Shown here: positions 10,307 to 22,703 of the stretch, in pieces
Numbering within the stretch: the first letter of the stretch is position 1
How the letters are laid out: the number at the start of each line of letters is the position of its first letter
From: Panopea generosa
Taxonomy: Eukaryota; Mollusca; Bivalvia; Adapedonta; Hiatellidae
NCBI GenBank assembly: GCA_029582155.1
Contig: CM055898.1
Span: 20,968,229 to 21,032,228 of the forward strand
Direction of reading: 5' to 3'
Length of the DNA stretch: 64,000 bases
Position numbers and translations under genes: made by a program
The notes under the pieces: model-generated
What the model was told of the DNA's origin: nothing
Database searches by the model: none
Seen by the model: only the letters and a program-made list of their open reading frames with translations

Positions 10307-10895
10307 ATAATGAATTATTGCCTCATGATAAAAAGCCTTTATTTTGCATCTGATTTTCAGACCAACTGCTAACAATATAAAAGTTTACTTATATGTACTT
10401 TGTTTCTTTTAAATATGTGTATAAATGTTATTAAACGGAAACATCTATTACATACATTAGATTTATTATACCCAGCTTAACATATATTGTTTTATTTGTT
10501 ATTTGATGAAACTACTTTATTTTGATAAACAATACATGAGCCTGTTCTGTATTTATGCAGATATAAAGGCGAAACTTACATACAAACAACAGACAAAATT
10601 ACATATGATGTTTATGACTATTTTTTATAACAAAGATATAAAAAGTCATTTAAGGATTCTGTAAGGTATTTCAGATTCGTATACTATTTGTCCGTAAACA
10701 CTAAATACCAAGAACTGGGATTTTTATCATCCTTATTCACATTTCTAGTGTTTATTTAACCATGCCACTATAATTATTCCCGATAATCACGACGCTGGTT
10801 GAAAAGTAAACCCGAAAATAGTGATCTACGAACCCAGTAATTACATAAATATAGGTATGTCTGCCGAACGCAATGCTTATTAAACGGTATTAAAC
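10307..10895. other. No gene seen
   Basis: AT-rich DNA right of the transposon; no ORF, RNA or repeat recognised except the ATAA flank at 10307-10310. Confidence 0.5.
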
Positions 10896-11046
10896 TCTGT
10901 TACCTCTCTGTAACCTCTCTGTTATATCTTTGTAACCACTCTGTAACATCAGTAACTTTCTGTCATCTTTCTGTAACTTCTCTGTTACTCTGTAACTTCT
11001 TTGTCACCTCGCCGTAACCTCTCTGAAACCTCTATATAACCTGTCT
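10896..11046. repeat. Short minisatellite, about 9-11-bp unit
   Basis: Degenerate copies of CTCTGTAAC and CTTTGTAAC through about 150 bases, with some TTAC and GAAAC variants. Confidence 0.85.
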
Positions 11047-14000
11047 GTGGACGTTTTACTTTGACTGAAGTAAATTCAATATGAGTTGTTATACATTTGT
11101 GTTACCAGCGACCACATATTATCAAAAAGCAAACAGTTTAGAAAAGAAAATGGTCGACGTGGAACGAAGCAGACAGAGCACTTTACTCTGATTTAGTGGA
11201 AAATGATAAACAGAAACAAAAACAAAATGTATTCAATGATGGTGGCCAGAATAAAAAACATTGAAAAACAACAAAATGGGAAAGAAGTGAAAAGAAAGAT
11301 TATGAAATTACACTAGAAGTGTGAGAGAAATACCTCTGTACATTCATAATTTTAATCTATCATTTGCTCTGTGAGCGGACCTTGTCCACTGCTGTGTACA
11401 TTTATATTTCAAGAAACGTGTGCAACATTCACGCGTTCCTTAAACTGCACACACACATTTAGTGAAATAAACTAAAGTGTTGTCTACTGCATATAGACAA
11501 CAAAAATGCGGGCCAAGTATCGGTTGAAACATGTTGGTAATGGTCTTAGAACTAAAACATTTTTTCATCATACGTATGTCAATTTCAGTGAAACTTGGCT
11601 TTCCAATTGAGCACTGCTAATTTAAAGTGTCAACAAGTTCTACTCTTTGTCGATGTGACTCTACAATGCGAATAATTTACACACGGGAGTACAAAGGATA
11701 ATTAGAGAAATTAAGGTATATCAAGCTTGAAAGGTCTGGTACAAATAAAGACACTAATACTATCTTGACGCTCGTCAATAGGATCAATGACCATGCTCCT
11801 TTACAAATAATGAAATCGCAACTTTCACTTTGTATTCGTGAAACAATGAATACCGAATACAGGTTTGGTCCGGTAATTACGCTATTACGTAACGAATCAC
11901 TTTGTCGCAGTCAATACTGAAAGGCTACCAATAGTTTTTTGTTGAGAACAGTTATTAAAAAAAGTTATTTTAATTTTGTCTAAACGATTCGTCGCTTCCC
12001 CGTGCAATGAATTAGCTCGTGGGTTCCAGTTCAAAACACTGAAGAACTAAAGAGATGTTCTTAAAAACTGCCCAACAAGCAAGTGGCTATTTTTTTTAAA
12101 CGAATCCCCGTACAGTTCCTATGATATATGTCTCTCTAAAATGAACTGAACTACTATTAATGACGCGTTTTTTTAAAGAAGCTTCATGATTCCCCGTTTT
12201 CTGCCGTGGGCGTTTATCGGAAAAAGACGGATATAAATTTGTAAACAATACCCATTCTTAATTATTGAAAATAAGGTACTTTATATATATGCTTTCGTTG
12301 GCAAAGATTCTCGTTGGTCAAATACGCATGTAATCTATCATCTGGAAGAATATACATTAAAAACAAAAAACCCGACCGTTTCGGAAGTTAAACTAGCCTT
12401 TTACTTTCCCTCTGTTTAACACATATTACTCACATATTTTCATGTTCTACTTATAATATTTTGTTCAACTGTTAATGAACAAATAGGTTACGTGTCATCA
12501 CTTGTTTCAGATCAAATATTTCCTGACTGATACACCTGCTCCTCAGGTTTGACAAATTCGTCTCGCCAATACCACTGAGTATAATATTTTCCATGCATAG
12601 AACATTTCGTATTCGTACAAAGGCATTCATCTGCTATTAAAATACATTAATAAAGGTAGTCCCAGGGAACGATATATTTTTGTTTTAAGACTCTAACATG
12701 CACAGCGTCATAAACTACGTCAGTCTAAGCAAAGACCACGCAATTATTCCTTGGCTATTCTAAAACGCAAGGAAGTTTAAATGGTTTCTGCAATAATTCA
12801 AAATCGAATATATGTATACTTTTCGGTCAGAATTTATTATTGAAAACATTTTTATAGATTATATTGATGGATTTTTTCACCCATAATATGCACGTCAAGG
12901 TATGGTTTCTGTTAATACTTCAGATCTTTGCTATGGTACATTGGGTTGGATTTTCAAATTTCGGTGGTGTAGACAATAAAGAACTTATTACATTATAAAA
13001 TTACTGCGTAATTGAAGTAGTTCGGCATATATCACTAGATGAGTAATGTCCATAAGTTTTGTATATGAATAGCACACCTATCTTGCACACAGTGTGGATG
13101 AACTGGGGTCGTCTTTCTGCACGTGTTATCTTTTAAGTTTGGACTTCTTTATCCATTATTTTAATGGTCAAAATTACATACTTTTATTCAGTGAAATATG
13201 ATTTGTGTACACTCTAGCACCAGTCGTTTTTATGGTGGCACGTTATATCTATTATATTACTTAGCAAATTGTTTTGTTATAGTTAACTGTAAAAAAGAAG
13301 AAAATATTTGACTTAATTGTGAGCCGTTGAAAGCCCATGGAAATGCAATGCATTCAATGTGTATTACATGCTGTTGTGTTTCTGACACATGTTATGCGTT
13401 TTTAGTCAATGAGGCAGCTTATTACTATTATACAAATATTTTTAGATATCATATCTAAGTAATATCCAGTTATATTTAGTAACACACATATTGACTCAAT
13501 GTTGTTTTTATTTCTAGTCTCTCACCCAAACGTTAAAAGTGGTTTTATTTACTCTGGTTTTTAGATTTGCTTAAAATGCTCCTATCAATGAAAGGGGGAT
13601 TTAGTTTAAATATATCTTATTACTTGTATTATAAAGAATGAATATCACCTGAGAATACATATTTATTTCTCGCATACCGGATACGGATATTTGCATTTTT
13701 ACCGGGGTTAGTTTCTATCTCCCCCTAGGGTCGAGATAAAATTCTCGCGCTGTGACGTTAGAATCATCCAAATGACGTAAATCATATACTTAAAAATCTT
13801 AAAATATATTTAAATGTCTTAAAAGCAATCATTGTAAAATCTACAATGACAAAATTAATGAAAATTCTGTCCCTTGGGATAACTGTTTCCGCGGGTGTTT
13901 TCGTACCGGTGATGGTATTTGCTTCGTATGAGAGAGAGAGAGACCGACCGAATATACTGAAAGGATAAAGAAACGCTTAATGAATTTTAGAGTCATATTA

Positions 14001-14929
14001 TCAAAATATTGTAAGCGATGTTTAGTTTTGAAATGATTTTGTATGTTAAAATATTTCATTCATGTTTGCGTCAATAATAATGATCGTATTGACAAAATCA
14101 TCATTAAATACCTTAAGATACATATTCTAAAATGTAATGATGCTTACAATAATTTGATGATGAGAATCTTTATCCTTTGAGTATAAACGACACGTCTGTT
14201 AAACCGCACACGTGTGCACGTACATTAAACACAAACGCACCAGACAGGCAGACATACATACACATATACGGACATTGTCGATCAATAATAAACAATCCAA
14301 CAACATTTAATATATATTTCAAGAAATTCATATAATATTTAAGAGTATATTTTTTGTTTGTCTTATTAAAAATGTATGTGGCAGGAATTGCGCCTCTCTG
14401 TTGATCGGTTGTGTCGGTGCCGGAACATCCGTGAGCATAAGATTATAAGTATCTTCCAACGTTCTATTACAAATGCAGGGACTCCAGTTTGCAAATCATT
14501 TGGTTACTGCATGTTATATTTGTCTGATAGTGACAGTTTATTCAGATTAATATTATATGAATTTGTCTTACAATTTTCATCTAATATTTATCTAAATAAA
14601 TTTACAATAAATACATCTAGTTTATTACCTTTTTTATACTTTGTCGTATATAGGAGTCATACAATGAATTTTAAGTGAGGCCCGAGTGATCCGTGTTAGA
14701 CATACACTGTTAGCCTTACACATGTTCATACATTGTTTTGGCAGCTGTGTATTTCAAACATGAAAATGATAATAATAATATCAAATGATAATTTAAATTA
14801 GAATAATAGTGAAAATGATAATAAAATGAAAATAATAATAATAACAGTAAATAATAATTGAAATTAAATAATGAAACTGACACATTTATTTTCCTGTTTT
14901 GGCAGATGAGCATTTCAAACATACAAGTA
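11047..14929. other. No gene seen
   Basis: AT-rich, stop-dense on both strands. The 100-codon ORF at 14376-14678 resembles nothing I know, has no splice context and reads through AT-rich DNA, so I do not call it. A GA run lies at 13929-13942 and AAT-rich simple sequence at 14766-14870. Confidence 0.5.
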
Positions 14930-14971
<42 letters not shown>

Positions 14972-15088
14972 TACTACTACTACTGTTGCTGCTGCTGCTG
15001 CTGCTGCTACTACTACTTCTACGACTACTTCTACTTCTACTACTAATCTGCTGGTGCTCTTGATGCTGCTGATGCTGCTGCTGGTAAT
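14930..15088. repeat. Triplet microsatellite (TAC)n grading into (TGC)n
   Basis: About 20 TAC or TTC triplets, then a TGC block, then mixed triplets. Tyr-, Cys- and Val-rich frames across it are repeat translations, not proteins. Confidence 0.95.
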
Positions 15089-15344
15089 AATTACAATAAA
15101 TTGTAATTTAAATTCAAACAATCATTAAAATGGTATTGATATGAATGTGATAATAATAATAATCTGTTTTTTCATAGTATCTTTATGTAAAACTCTAAGT
15201 TCCTTAACTATAAATATTTGCTTCTTAATTCTCATCTTTATTCAAACCCCTATACATAGGGATAGTCTATGCCAAACATGAACAAATATAACAAATCGGT
15301 TTTAAGACAACATTTTTGTAATATCCAATTTTTGCCCTTGTGTG

Positions 15345-16195
15345 GACCTTCCTGACTACTAGTCACGGCTGGATTTCTTGAATCTGCCATTCATTAAATG
15401 AAAATATTCTCAGTGTGGTGTTTAATTAGTAACTGTAGACCATGTCTTACATATCTCACGGCTATATTTCTTGAATGTGTCAACCAATAAATGAAGATAT
15501 TTTCAGTGTAGTGTCTAAGATGTAACTATAGGCGTTGTCTTACAGATCTCACGGCTAGATTTCTTGAATCTATCAAACATTAAATGAAGATGTTTTCAAT
15601 AAAGTGTCTTATATGTAACTATAAGCCTTGTCTTACAAATCACACGGCTATATTTCTTGAATATGTCAACTATTAAATGAAGATATTCTCAGTGTTGTGT
15701 TTTATATTTAAATATAGGCCTTGTCTTACAGATCTCACGGCTAGATTTCTTGAATCTGCCAATCAGTAAATGAAGATATTCTTAATGTAGTGTTTAATAT
15801 GTAACTATAGGCATTGTATTACAGATATCACGTTAGATTTCTTGAATATATTAACCATTACATGAAGATGATTCTCAGTGTAGTGTCTAATATGTAACTA
15901 TAGGCGTTATCTAACAGATCTCGCGGCTAGATTTCTTGTATCTGTCAATCATTGAAGAAGATATTCTCAATGTAGTGTCTAATATGTACCAGGTAACTAT
16001 AGGCCTTGTCTTAGAGATATCACTGCTAGATTTTTGAATCTGTCAACCATTAACTGAAGCTATTCTCAATGCAGTGTCTAATGTTTAACTATAAACCTTG
16101 CCTTACAGATCTCACTTATAGATATCTTGAATCAGCCAATCATTATATGAAGGTATTATCAGTGTAGTGTCTAATATGTAACTGTATGACTTGAC
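15345..16195. repeat. Tandem array of about nine 93-bp units
   Basis: Unit landmarks are CTTACAGATCTCACGGCTAG, ATTTCTTGAATCTG, AAATGAAGATATTCTCAG and TGTCTAATATGTAACTATAGG. Copies differ by roughly 10 to 15 percent by eye. Each unit has a TTACAG that resembles a splice acceptor but no open frame. Confidence 0.9.
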
Positions 16196-16209
16196 AAAAG
16201 ATCTATTCA

Positions 16210-16720
16210 ACTATTTACAGTTTACTGTTTCAAACCCTAGTGAGTTGAACTAACTGTTGTTCAACACTATTTTAATACAACGTGTCTGGACAGCATACGT
16301 TTTAGTTTTGTTTCAAACTCAAACCAAAACTTTAACTAACCTAATGCACATGAAACAAAACCAAGTTTCAGCACGAAAAAAAAGTTATTGTTTGAGAGCG
16401 TTTCAAACTAATAACAAAACTGTATGCTTGGAACAATGAATAGTTCCAGCATAAATATGCATATATACGTTTGGAGACTGCTCAAACCCAAGTCTTCGAA
16501 CTAAGATAAAAATCCAGTTCCAGCACAAAACTAACCTGAAGCCGTCTTAGATTTATTTTCATCTAAGATATTCAATATTTTCTTAACTTTTCATCATAAA
16601 TCGATATTTTCATCTAAGATTAATACTTATTTTAAGTGTTATTCAGAAATCATCTAAGCGATTAAATCATCTAAGACTAGAACGTTTTTCGTCTCCACTG
16701 TAAGATAGCTCTGAGGTGTA
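16210..16720. repeat. Dispersed repeat related to 26940-27345
   Basis: Shares phrases with 27215-27345 (GTTTCAAACTAA, AGTTCCAGCA, TTTCAAACACAAGCC-like) and an adjacent stretch rich in CATCTAAGA and CTTAG motifs. Looks like two copies of one unclassified element. Confidence 0.45.
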
Positions 16721-16937
16721 TTAACTTTTTAAGATTTTTTTTTAAACCTGTGACTTTGTTAAAAGGAATGATACATACAACAAATAATGTATTTGAGCAC
16801 AATTTCAGCATAAATGTGTCACTAGACTTTATCGACTGCTACTAAAGATATACGTTTTGTTTTGATTTACCTATATTCTTTATTTGTAGTTGACCTATTT
16901 CTTTTTTATATATACTGACAGTATTTTAATGCGGTTG

Positions 16938-16956
16938 CGTCTGTCTGTCTGTCTGT

Positions 16957-16994
<38 letters not shown>

Positions 16995-17068
16995 TGCCTG
17001 CCTTGCCTGCCTGCCTGCCTGCCTTGCCTGCCTGCCTGTCTGTTTTGTGTTCGTTCGTTCGTTCGTTC
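16938..17068. repeat. Tetranucleotide repeat (TGTC)n(TGCC)n(GTTC)n
   Basis: TGTC copies change to TGCC with periodic TTGCC interruptions every 9-17 bases, then TGTC, then GTTC. The internal periodicity suggests stepwise expansion. Confidence 0.95.
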
Positions 17069-17294
17069 GGATATTTAGCAGCATGTTTACGCCATCGAGG
17101 GCTAACAAGCAACCAGTTAACCACTTTTTCCTGGGATCCAGGAAGGTCAGCCAGTACTCAAGAACGCCTATATCTGCAAGTAACTGATGACTTTCCCAGT
17201 TGAATCAGCGGTGTGATACAGATGACAATGAGGCGCAATGCTGTTATAAGTCAATCATCACAGAGACTATGGCTAGGTGATATGTCACTTTTGG

Positions 17295-17575
17295 TCGAGG
17301 TTGAGTGTCGAGTAAGAAGGTTGAGTTTCGAGTGAGAAAGTCGAGTGTCGTGTAAGAATGTTTATTGTCGAGTAAGAAAATCGATTGTGGAGAAAGTCGA
17401 GTTTCGAGTGAGAATGTCCAGTGTCGAGTGAGAAAGTAGACTGTCGAGTAAGAAAATCAAGTTTAGAGAAAGTCGAGTGTCGAGTGAGAATGTTCAGTGT
17501 CGAGTGAGAAAGTAGAATGTCGAGTAAGAAAATCGAATATTGAGTTAGAAAGTCGAGTGTCGAGTAAGAAAATAT
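17295..17575. repeat. GAGTGTC minisatellite, forward arm
   Basis: About 14 copies of a 20-22-bp unit near GTCGAGTGTCGAGTAAGAAA. The same unit occurs inverted at 17805-17850 and 18425-18570. Confidence 0.9.
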
Positions 17576-17699
17576 GTTTGGTCGTTAAACACTCAATTAG
17601 ATAGTAGGATAGTTTCGTGTTTACAACCATTTCCAAGATTCTGTCATTTGTATGAGATGAATTGGAGAAAAAAAATCAGTGCATCCATATGGAACAGAC

Positions 17700-17774
17700 A
17701 AATCTCACCCTCTGGGTTAAAACTGGTGCAGTGTTTTCCCTCTGTAAGTCGGTTTGACCCAGAGGGTGAGATTT
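17700..17774. repeat. Fold-back hairpin between the inverted minisatellite arms
   Basis: 17700-17721 (AAATCTCACCCTCTGGGT then TAAA) pairs with 17753-17774 with one mismatch; loop of 31 bases. It lies between the forward and inverted GAGTGTC arrays. Confidence 0.85.
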
Positions 17775-17804
17775 TTCTATCACGCAAGAATTCTGATGAT
17801 GGAT

Positions 17805-18570
17805 ATTCTTACTCGACACTCGACTTTCTTAATCAACACTCGGTTTTCTAACATGACATTTAGACATATGATTTTCAATTCGACACACCATTTTTCAACT
17901 CAATAGTTAGAACTCCTATTTAAATTCCAACTGAACATATTCAATAAACTTGTGTTTCATATACCTTACTATATTTAAGGAAAAAAATGTATTTTTCTCT
18001 GTATTTTAAAACTGTTATGTGGGTTCAAAATAAGGAAGAAACTGATGGTTTTCAACTAAAAATCTACCTCACATACAACAATACTTTTTTTAAAACTAAT
18101 ATCATATTGATGAGAAACTCAATTATCAATTTGTTTTGTAAACAAACTCATTAATATCTCTGTGTCATTAGCTTTGTTTTTGTACCCCACAATGCATAAA
18201 ACCTTACTTGTTTATCAGTGTATCTTTATATAGCATAGTCTACTGCTAAGTGTTATAGTTGTAATAAAAAGTAGTAAAACAACCTTATTTTTTTATAAAA
18301 CATTTAACTTTTTTTTAACATATTTGACCTTCTCGAATATTTTCTCTCGATAATGTCTTGTGATCATATCGCTTTTAAAATCATAAAATCAATAAAGTAT
18401 TCATATATATATAATATATATATAGACTTTCTTACTCGACTCTTGATTTTTCTTACTCGACTTACTAACTCGACATTCGCCTTTCTCACTCGACATTCTT
18501 ACCCGACACTCGACTTTCTAACTCGACTGTCCATACCCGACACTTAAATTTCTAACTCGACACTCGACAG
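17805..18570. repeat. Inverted minisatellite arms (ACTCGACTTTCTT)
   Basis: Reverse-complement copies of the 17295-17575 unit at 17805-17850 and 18425-18570, separated by about 570 bp of AT-rich DNA without a recognised gene. Confidence 0.85.
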
Positions 18571-18714
18571 TAAGAAAGCTTCAATCCCATTTACAAAGAA
18601 TAGTATATACAAACTATATCATCATACTAGTTTCAATGATCTTCTTTTCAGTTCAATTCAATCGAATTACATTATTCCATTTTCCGTTTTGTTTAATCAT
18701 TCAATTGGGTCCTC

Positions 18715-18885
18715 CTTGAACGAGTGGTCCAAGACACTACCGGCAAATGACCATAATGTCTTATGGAAGGACAATGTTTCTACTCAGACTTACTCTGTTG
18801 TATTTCCAACGGTACCAGTGTATATTCATTAGATAATTATGTTATGTGTTGAACATGACATTAAATCCCATTAAAATATCCTCAT
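18715..18885 (+). repeat. SINE-like remnant, tail shared with 4200-4330
   Basis: Contains GAGTGGTCCAAGACACTACC, an A-box-like start, and a tail ATTATGTTATGTGTTGAAC then CATTAAATCCCATT also seen near 4290-4325. Confidence 0.45.
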
Positions 18886-19002
18886 ATTGTCAAACTTAAT
18901 TCATATTTGTAGTAAATAAAAAGTAAATATTTGCTTCATGTAAAATAATATTTCAATTTCATGTAGTGAGCCCTGAAGTTGAATGGTCACAAATGGTAAA
19001 GA

Positions 19003-19080
19003 CGGGCCCTGTTCGATCATTTTGTCGCGTGTTTGACTATCAATCCATGGGTCATGAGTTTGAATACCCGCCAGTAGTCT
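19003..19080 (+). repeat. tRNA-like SINE head, diverged
   Basis: Resembles the reverse complement of 27366-27456: shared TATCAATCCA, GGGTCATGAGTTTGAATACC against GGGGTCGTGAGTTCGAATCC. A box is damaged. The ORF over this stretch is a by-product. Confidence 0.55.
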
Positions 19081-19803
19081 ACAACATATTTTCCGTGATG
19101 ATTAATAAACGACTATCCGTTTCATTGTTATTCGTCTCTCACCTCAGTTTCAAACGAATTATGGACAAGTCGTCGAAAAGAAAATCAGTCCCACATTTCG
19201 AGACAACTCGTCCCGAATTTCACATCAACTTGCCCCTATTAAAAACCCCGTCCAATCAAAAGAAAAGTCGTCCCAATTGATTATTTCCTGTACCTTAGCA
19301 AACGGGAAATATATCAGTTAATTACGTAGATTGGTTAACTGATCGTCTGTTAACACTTACTTAAAATGTATTTATTTCACTTTGATTGTGATTGATGTTA
19401 TTATATTCACGTGATCACGTGACACAATGGCGCGAAAGGTCGCACAATTTCTGGTCTGACTAGAATGACAATTTTTGCAATGTTTAAGAAGTATAATTTC
19501 ATTAATAGAGCATAATGGTGTAATAAATGGACTAATAATTGATGCTGTGCATTTTAAAGTGTAAAAAACGTTAGACTAAAGTGTAATTTTGTGATTTAAA
19601 CGGATTTTTACATGAACAAAGGAGAACAATAGATAACACCTATTTGTACAACATGCGAGTTTTCGTGCGTAAAGGTAACATTCTTTGCATTGTTCTGTAG
19701 TAGTGTTAACGAGGTATTCGACTACCTACATATATTCGATACCTACAGTCCGGTTTACATGAATAAAAAATTGTTGTACTTTAACATGTAATAATATTGC
19801 CAA
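19081..19803. other. No host gene seen; likely LINE 5' region
   Basis: No coding sequence recognised. Since ORF1 of the LINE starts at 19804, some of this is probably the LINE 5' untranslated region; the boundary cannot be fixed. Confidence 0.35.
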
Positions 19804-20690
19804 ATGCCAAAGCACAAAAGATTGGCCACCAAATTAAATGTTTCTCCATCTACGCCAAAGAATACCAACAGCATCGATAAAAAACGTACTTATTCACCAA
19901 GCACGCCTAGTCCGGTCAGTTCAAATCCATTAAAAAAGTCAAAGAACCCCACCGAAATGGAAATATTCCTTGACACTATTGCTGAATCGTCCGATGTTCG
20001 ATTCCCAAACACACCACAAACAGTAGCATTGTCGGACAGCGACATGACAACCATTTCAAAAATGTAGCTTCGGATGTACGATATGAGCTTAAACATTATA
20101 TAGAAAAAAACAGTAAGTACAACTATGAAATCTCTGACACAATCCGTGGCAGACATTGTTTTTTCTTCGTTCACAAAGAAGGTTGAACAGCTAGAGCAGG
20201 ACCAAATTCAAATCACTGCATAAGTGAGCACCCTCCGCAATCAGGTCAATGACCTTGTATCCAAATGTGCGTCACTCGAATCTGCACTAGACGAATCAGA
20301 ACAGTACTCCCACCGCAACTGTCTCAGGATAAGTGGTATTCCGGTCACCGCTGCTGAAACTACTGAGGATATTGTGCTTGACATTGTCTCAAAGTGCAAC
20401 ACTCAAATTAATCTCGTTGATATTGAACGTTCCCACAGAGTAAAATATATAGATCACGAGCCAACTTCATCGGTGCAAAATCAAAGCTAAAGGAAAGTAG
20501 TTTATATAGAAATGTGTTTATAAACGAAGACCTGACCAAAAAACGAAGCAACGTTTTTTATGAATCGAGAAAACTAGTCAAGCAAAATATTTTGAAGAAA
20601 GCATTTTTAAAAGACGGTCGCATCTTTGGGAAAGATAAGCACGACCAGAAACATCCGATCCACTCACTGGGTGACCTTCAGCAGTTTTGA
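19804..20690 (+). pseudogene. LINE ORF1 (nucleic-acid-binding chaperone type), broken
   Basis: The N-terminal part (19804-20067) is Ser/Pro/Lys rich and likely disordered. It is followed by a coiled-coil segment (LRNQVNDLVSKCASLESAL, from 20224), an RRM-like segment (RNCLRISGIPVT, IERSHRV) and a C-terminal domain (FINEDLTKKRSNVFYESRK, then KDGRIFGKDK) ending TGA 20688-20690. These are standard parts of LINE ORF1 proteins that coat the RNA. Reading needs at least two frame changes (near 20067-20224 and near 20465) and an in-frame TAA sits at 20221-20223, so it is inactive. Confidence 0.8.
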
Positions 20691-20995
20691 ATTACATTTC
20701 ATATGGTACATTGATATTAAAATAGTATGTTTTTCCATACTTAAATAGTTAAACACCTAATGATAAATATATATGCAACCTTTTACAAATTTTATTGAAA
20801 CTTTATTTATAAATCAATAAAATCAGCAGTTATACAACCTTATAACTGGCTGCTGTCATCTACTATCATATTTACTATTTGTTTACAACGGTGTTCATTC
20901 AAATTAACCAGCCATTCTACAAATATTTACTACGCCTTGAAAAGTGCGTGCATTCGTTAGTTGTGTAGAATGTCGAGTAAAAAGTTTTATTTGCA
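20690..20995. repeat. Spacer direct repeat, copy 1 (no SINE)
   Basis: Aligns with 21011-21233 plus 21558-21645: shared TTCCATACTTAAATAGTTAA, AAAATCAGCAGTTATACAAC, TACTACGCCTTGAAAAGTGC. The target CATTCAAATTA occurs once here, at 20896-20906. Confidence 0.9.
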
Positions 20996-21010
20996 TGTAC
21001 ATGTACAGTT

Positions 21011-21645
21011 TTCCATTTCATATGTGACTGGTACATTGATATCAAAATAGTATGTTTTGTTCCATACTTAAATAGTTAAACACCTTACAATAAATATGTA
21101 TGTAACCTTTTTACACTTTTTATTGAAAATTAAATATTTATTAATAAAATCAGCAGTTATACAACCTTATAACTAGCTGCAATCATTTACTATCATATTA
21201 ACTGTTTGTTTACAACAGTGTTCATTCAAATTAGACCGCGGCGTGGTCTAGTGGTAGAGCGTCCGCCTCGCATGCGGAAGGTTGTGGGTTCGATCCTCGG
21301 CTGGGTTATACCAAAGACTTTAAAAATGGTACTAGAAGCTTCCTTGATTGACGCTCAGCATTTAGAGGAGAGTTCTAGGTCTGGTCGGCCCGGTGTCAGT
21401 ATAGTGTGACTGGGTGGGGTATCATAACATGTGTCTGCGGCATGATACTCCAGTGTGACAGCGCTCAGAATACTGTCTCAAGTCGAGACCGTCGCGATAT
21501 GACTGAAAAATTGTTGAAAGCGACGCGAAACACCATACAGCAACAACATTCAAATTAACCAGCCATTCTTCAAATATTTACTACGCCTTGAAAAGTGCCT
21601 GTATGTATTTGCTGTGTAGAATGTTGAGTAAAACGTTTTATTTAC
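21011..21645. repeat. Spacer direct repeat, copy 2, split by a SINE
   Basis: Same sequence as copy 1 with roughly 10 percent divergence by eye, interrupted at 21234-21546. Confidence 0.9.
21234..21546 (+). mobile_element. tRNA-derived SINE (Ala-CGC-like head) with target duplication
   Basis: The head has an A box (TGGTCTAGTGGTAGAGCG) and a B box (GGTTCGATCC); an anticodon stem TCCGC/GCGGA brackets a loop with CGC. The acceptor stem does not pair, so it is not a working tRNA gene. The tail (TTGTTGAAAGCGACGCGAAAC then CAACAAC) resembles tails common in mollusc SINEs. An 11-base duplication CATTCAAATTA flanks it at 21223-21233 and 21547-21557, and the empty site exists at 20896-20906. No long A tail; it ends in CAACAAC. 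Confidence 0.9.
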
Positions 21646-22703
21646 AAGGGACGATTGACATTTGACATATTGTTGTTTTAAGAGGAGCAGTTTTTCTGTA
21701 CTCTCTCCCAATTACTAAAATGGATAAGTCTTAATATAAACATAAATTTCTCTGATATTGTATTATGTTTCTTGATCTCTTGCTATACAAATATAAACAT
21801 TATTATTTTTTATGACATTTATAACGTTTATATAACACATACATGTACCTAATCGCACTCACTGATTGTTGTCGTCGTCTTTTTCGTCGTCAATAGATAC
21901 GAGGATTATATGGGCTGATAGTGAATTTGTTAATTAATGATGAAGTCGTTATCATCATCAATTTATCAGCATTTATATTTTTACAGGGCGTACATTGAAG
22001 ATATTCAAAATACGCTACCTATACTCGTTCTCCACGTATGTACATATAATCAGTTGGATGTCTGGCTCAAATTTATAAATGCTTAATATATAGTGTAAAT
22101 ATATATGCATTGACACCTACTTGTTATAAATTATTGAATTTTCATGTGTACATTTTGTTTTCCACTAAAGTCTGAATTAGTTTTTAATACTACTTCTTAA
22201 ACGAAAGTAATACGGTGACATTTTAATTTTTTTTTATAAAAATCATCATTCTAATTAGGCCAGTCAGTCTATTCTTTGACTTAGTATGAATGCATTTATT
22301 TCATTTTTCGAAGTCACTATTTCAATATTATTATTTATTTTATTATTAAATGAATATTCCATCGTTTTATCTGGTTTGGTCCTGGTTTATGTGGTTTGTC
22401 ATCAGCGTGGTGAAGTTAATTTGTAGAAAATGAACCGGTTGTTCCAACAATTTGCTTTTTGTATGAGACAAAATCCAAATGGGTAATGACATAGATTCAT
22501 GGCTTGTGACAATCGGTATGTTTCACAATTGCACAAGCGGAGTATTCGGGAGACCCACTCTAAAATATAACCATTTAAAATTGTTGTTTATGTTTCTTGA
22601 GTTTATATTTACCATCGCAGGTTTCTGTTTCAAATTTACTTCTGTTTATTTATAACGAAGTTTTGTCAGTCTCCAATGTGCTATAGTCATCTTGTTATAA
22701 GTC
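21646..22703. other. LINE ORF1-ORF2 spacer, nothing else seen
   Basis: AT-rich, no open frame of note. Much longer than usual for this LINE group, so further insertions are likely. Confidence 0.4.

Noticed and set aside
14858-15121. Poly-Tyr and poly-Val ORFs
   Set aside because: Frames of the TAC/TGC triplet repeat.
21234-21310. A tRNA-Ala gene
   Set aside because: Boxes and anticodon stem are present but the acceptor stem does not pair, and the sequence continues into a SINE tail with a target duplication.
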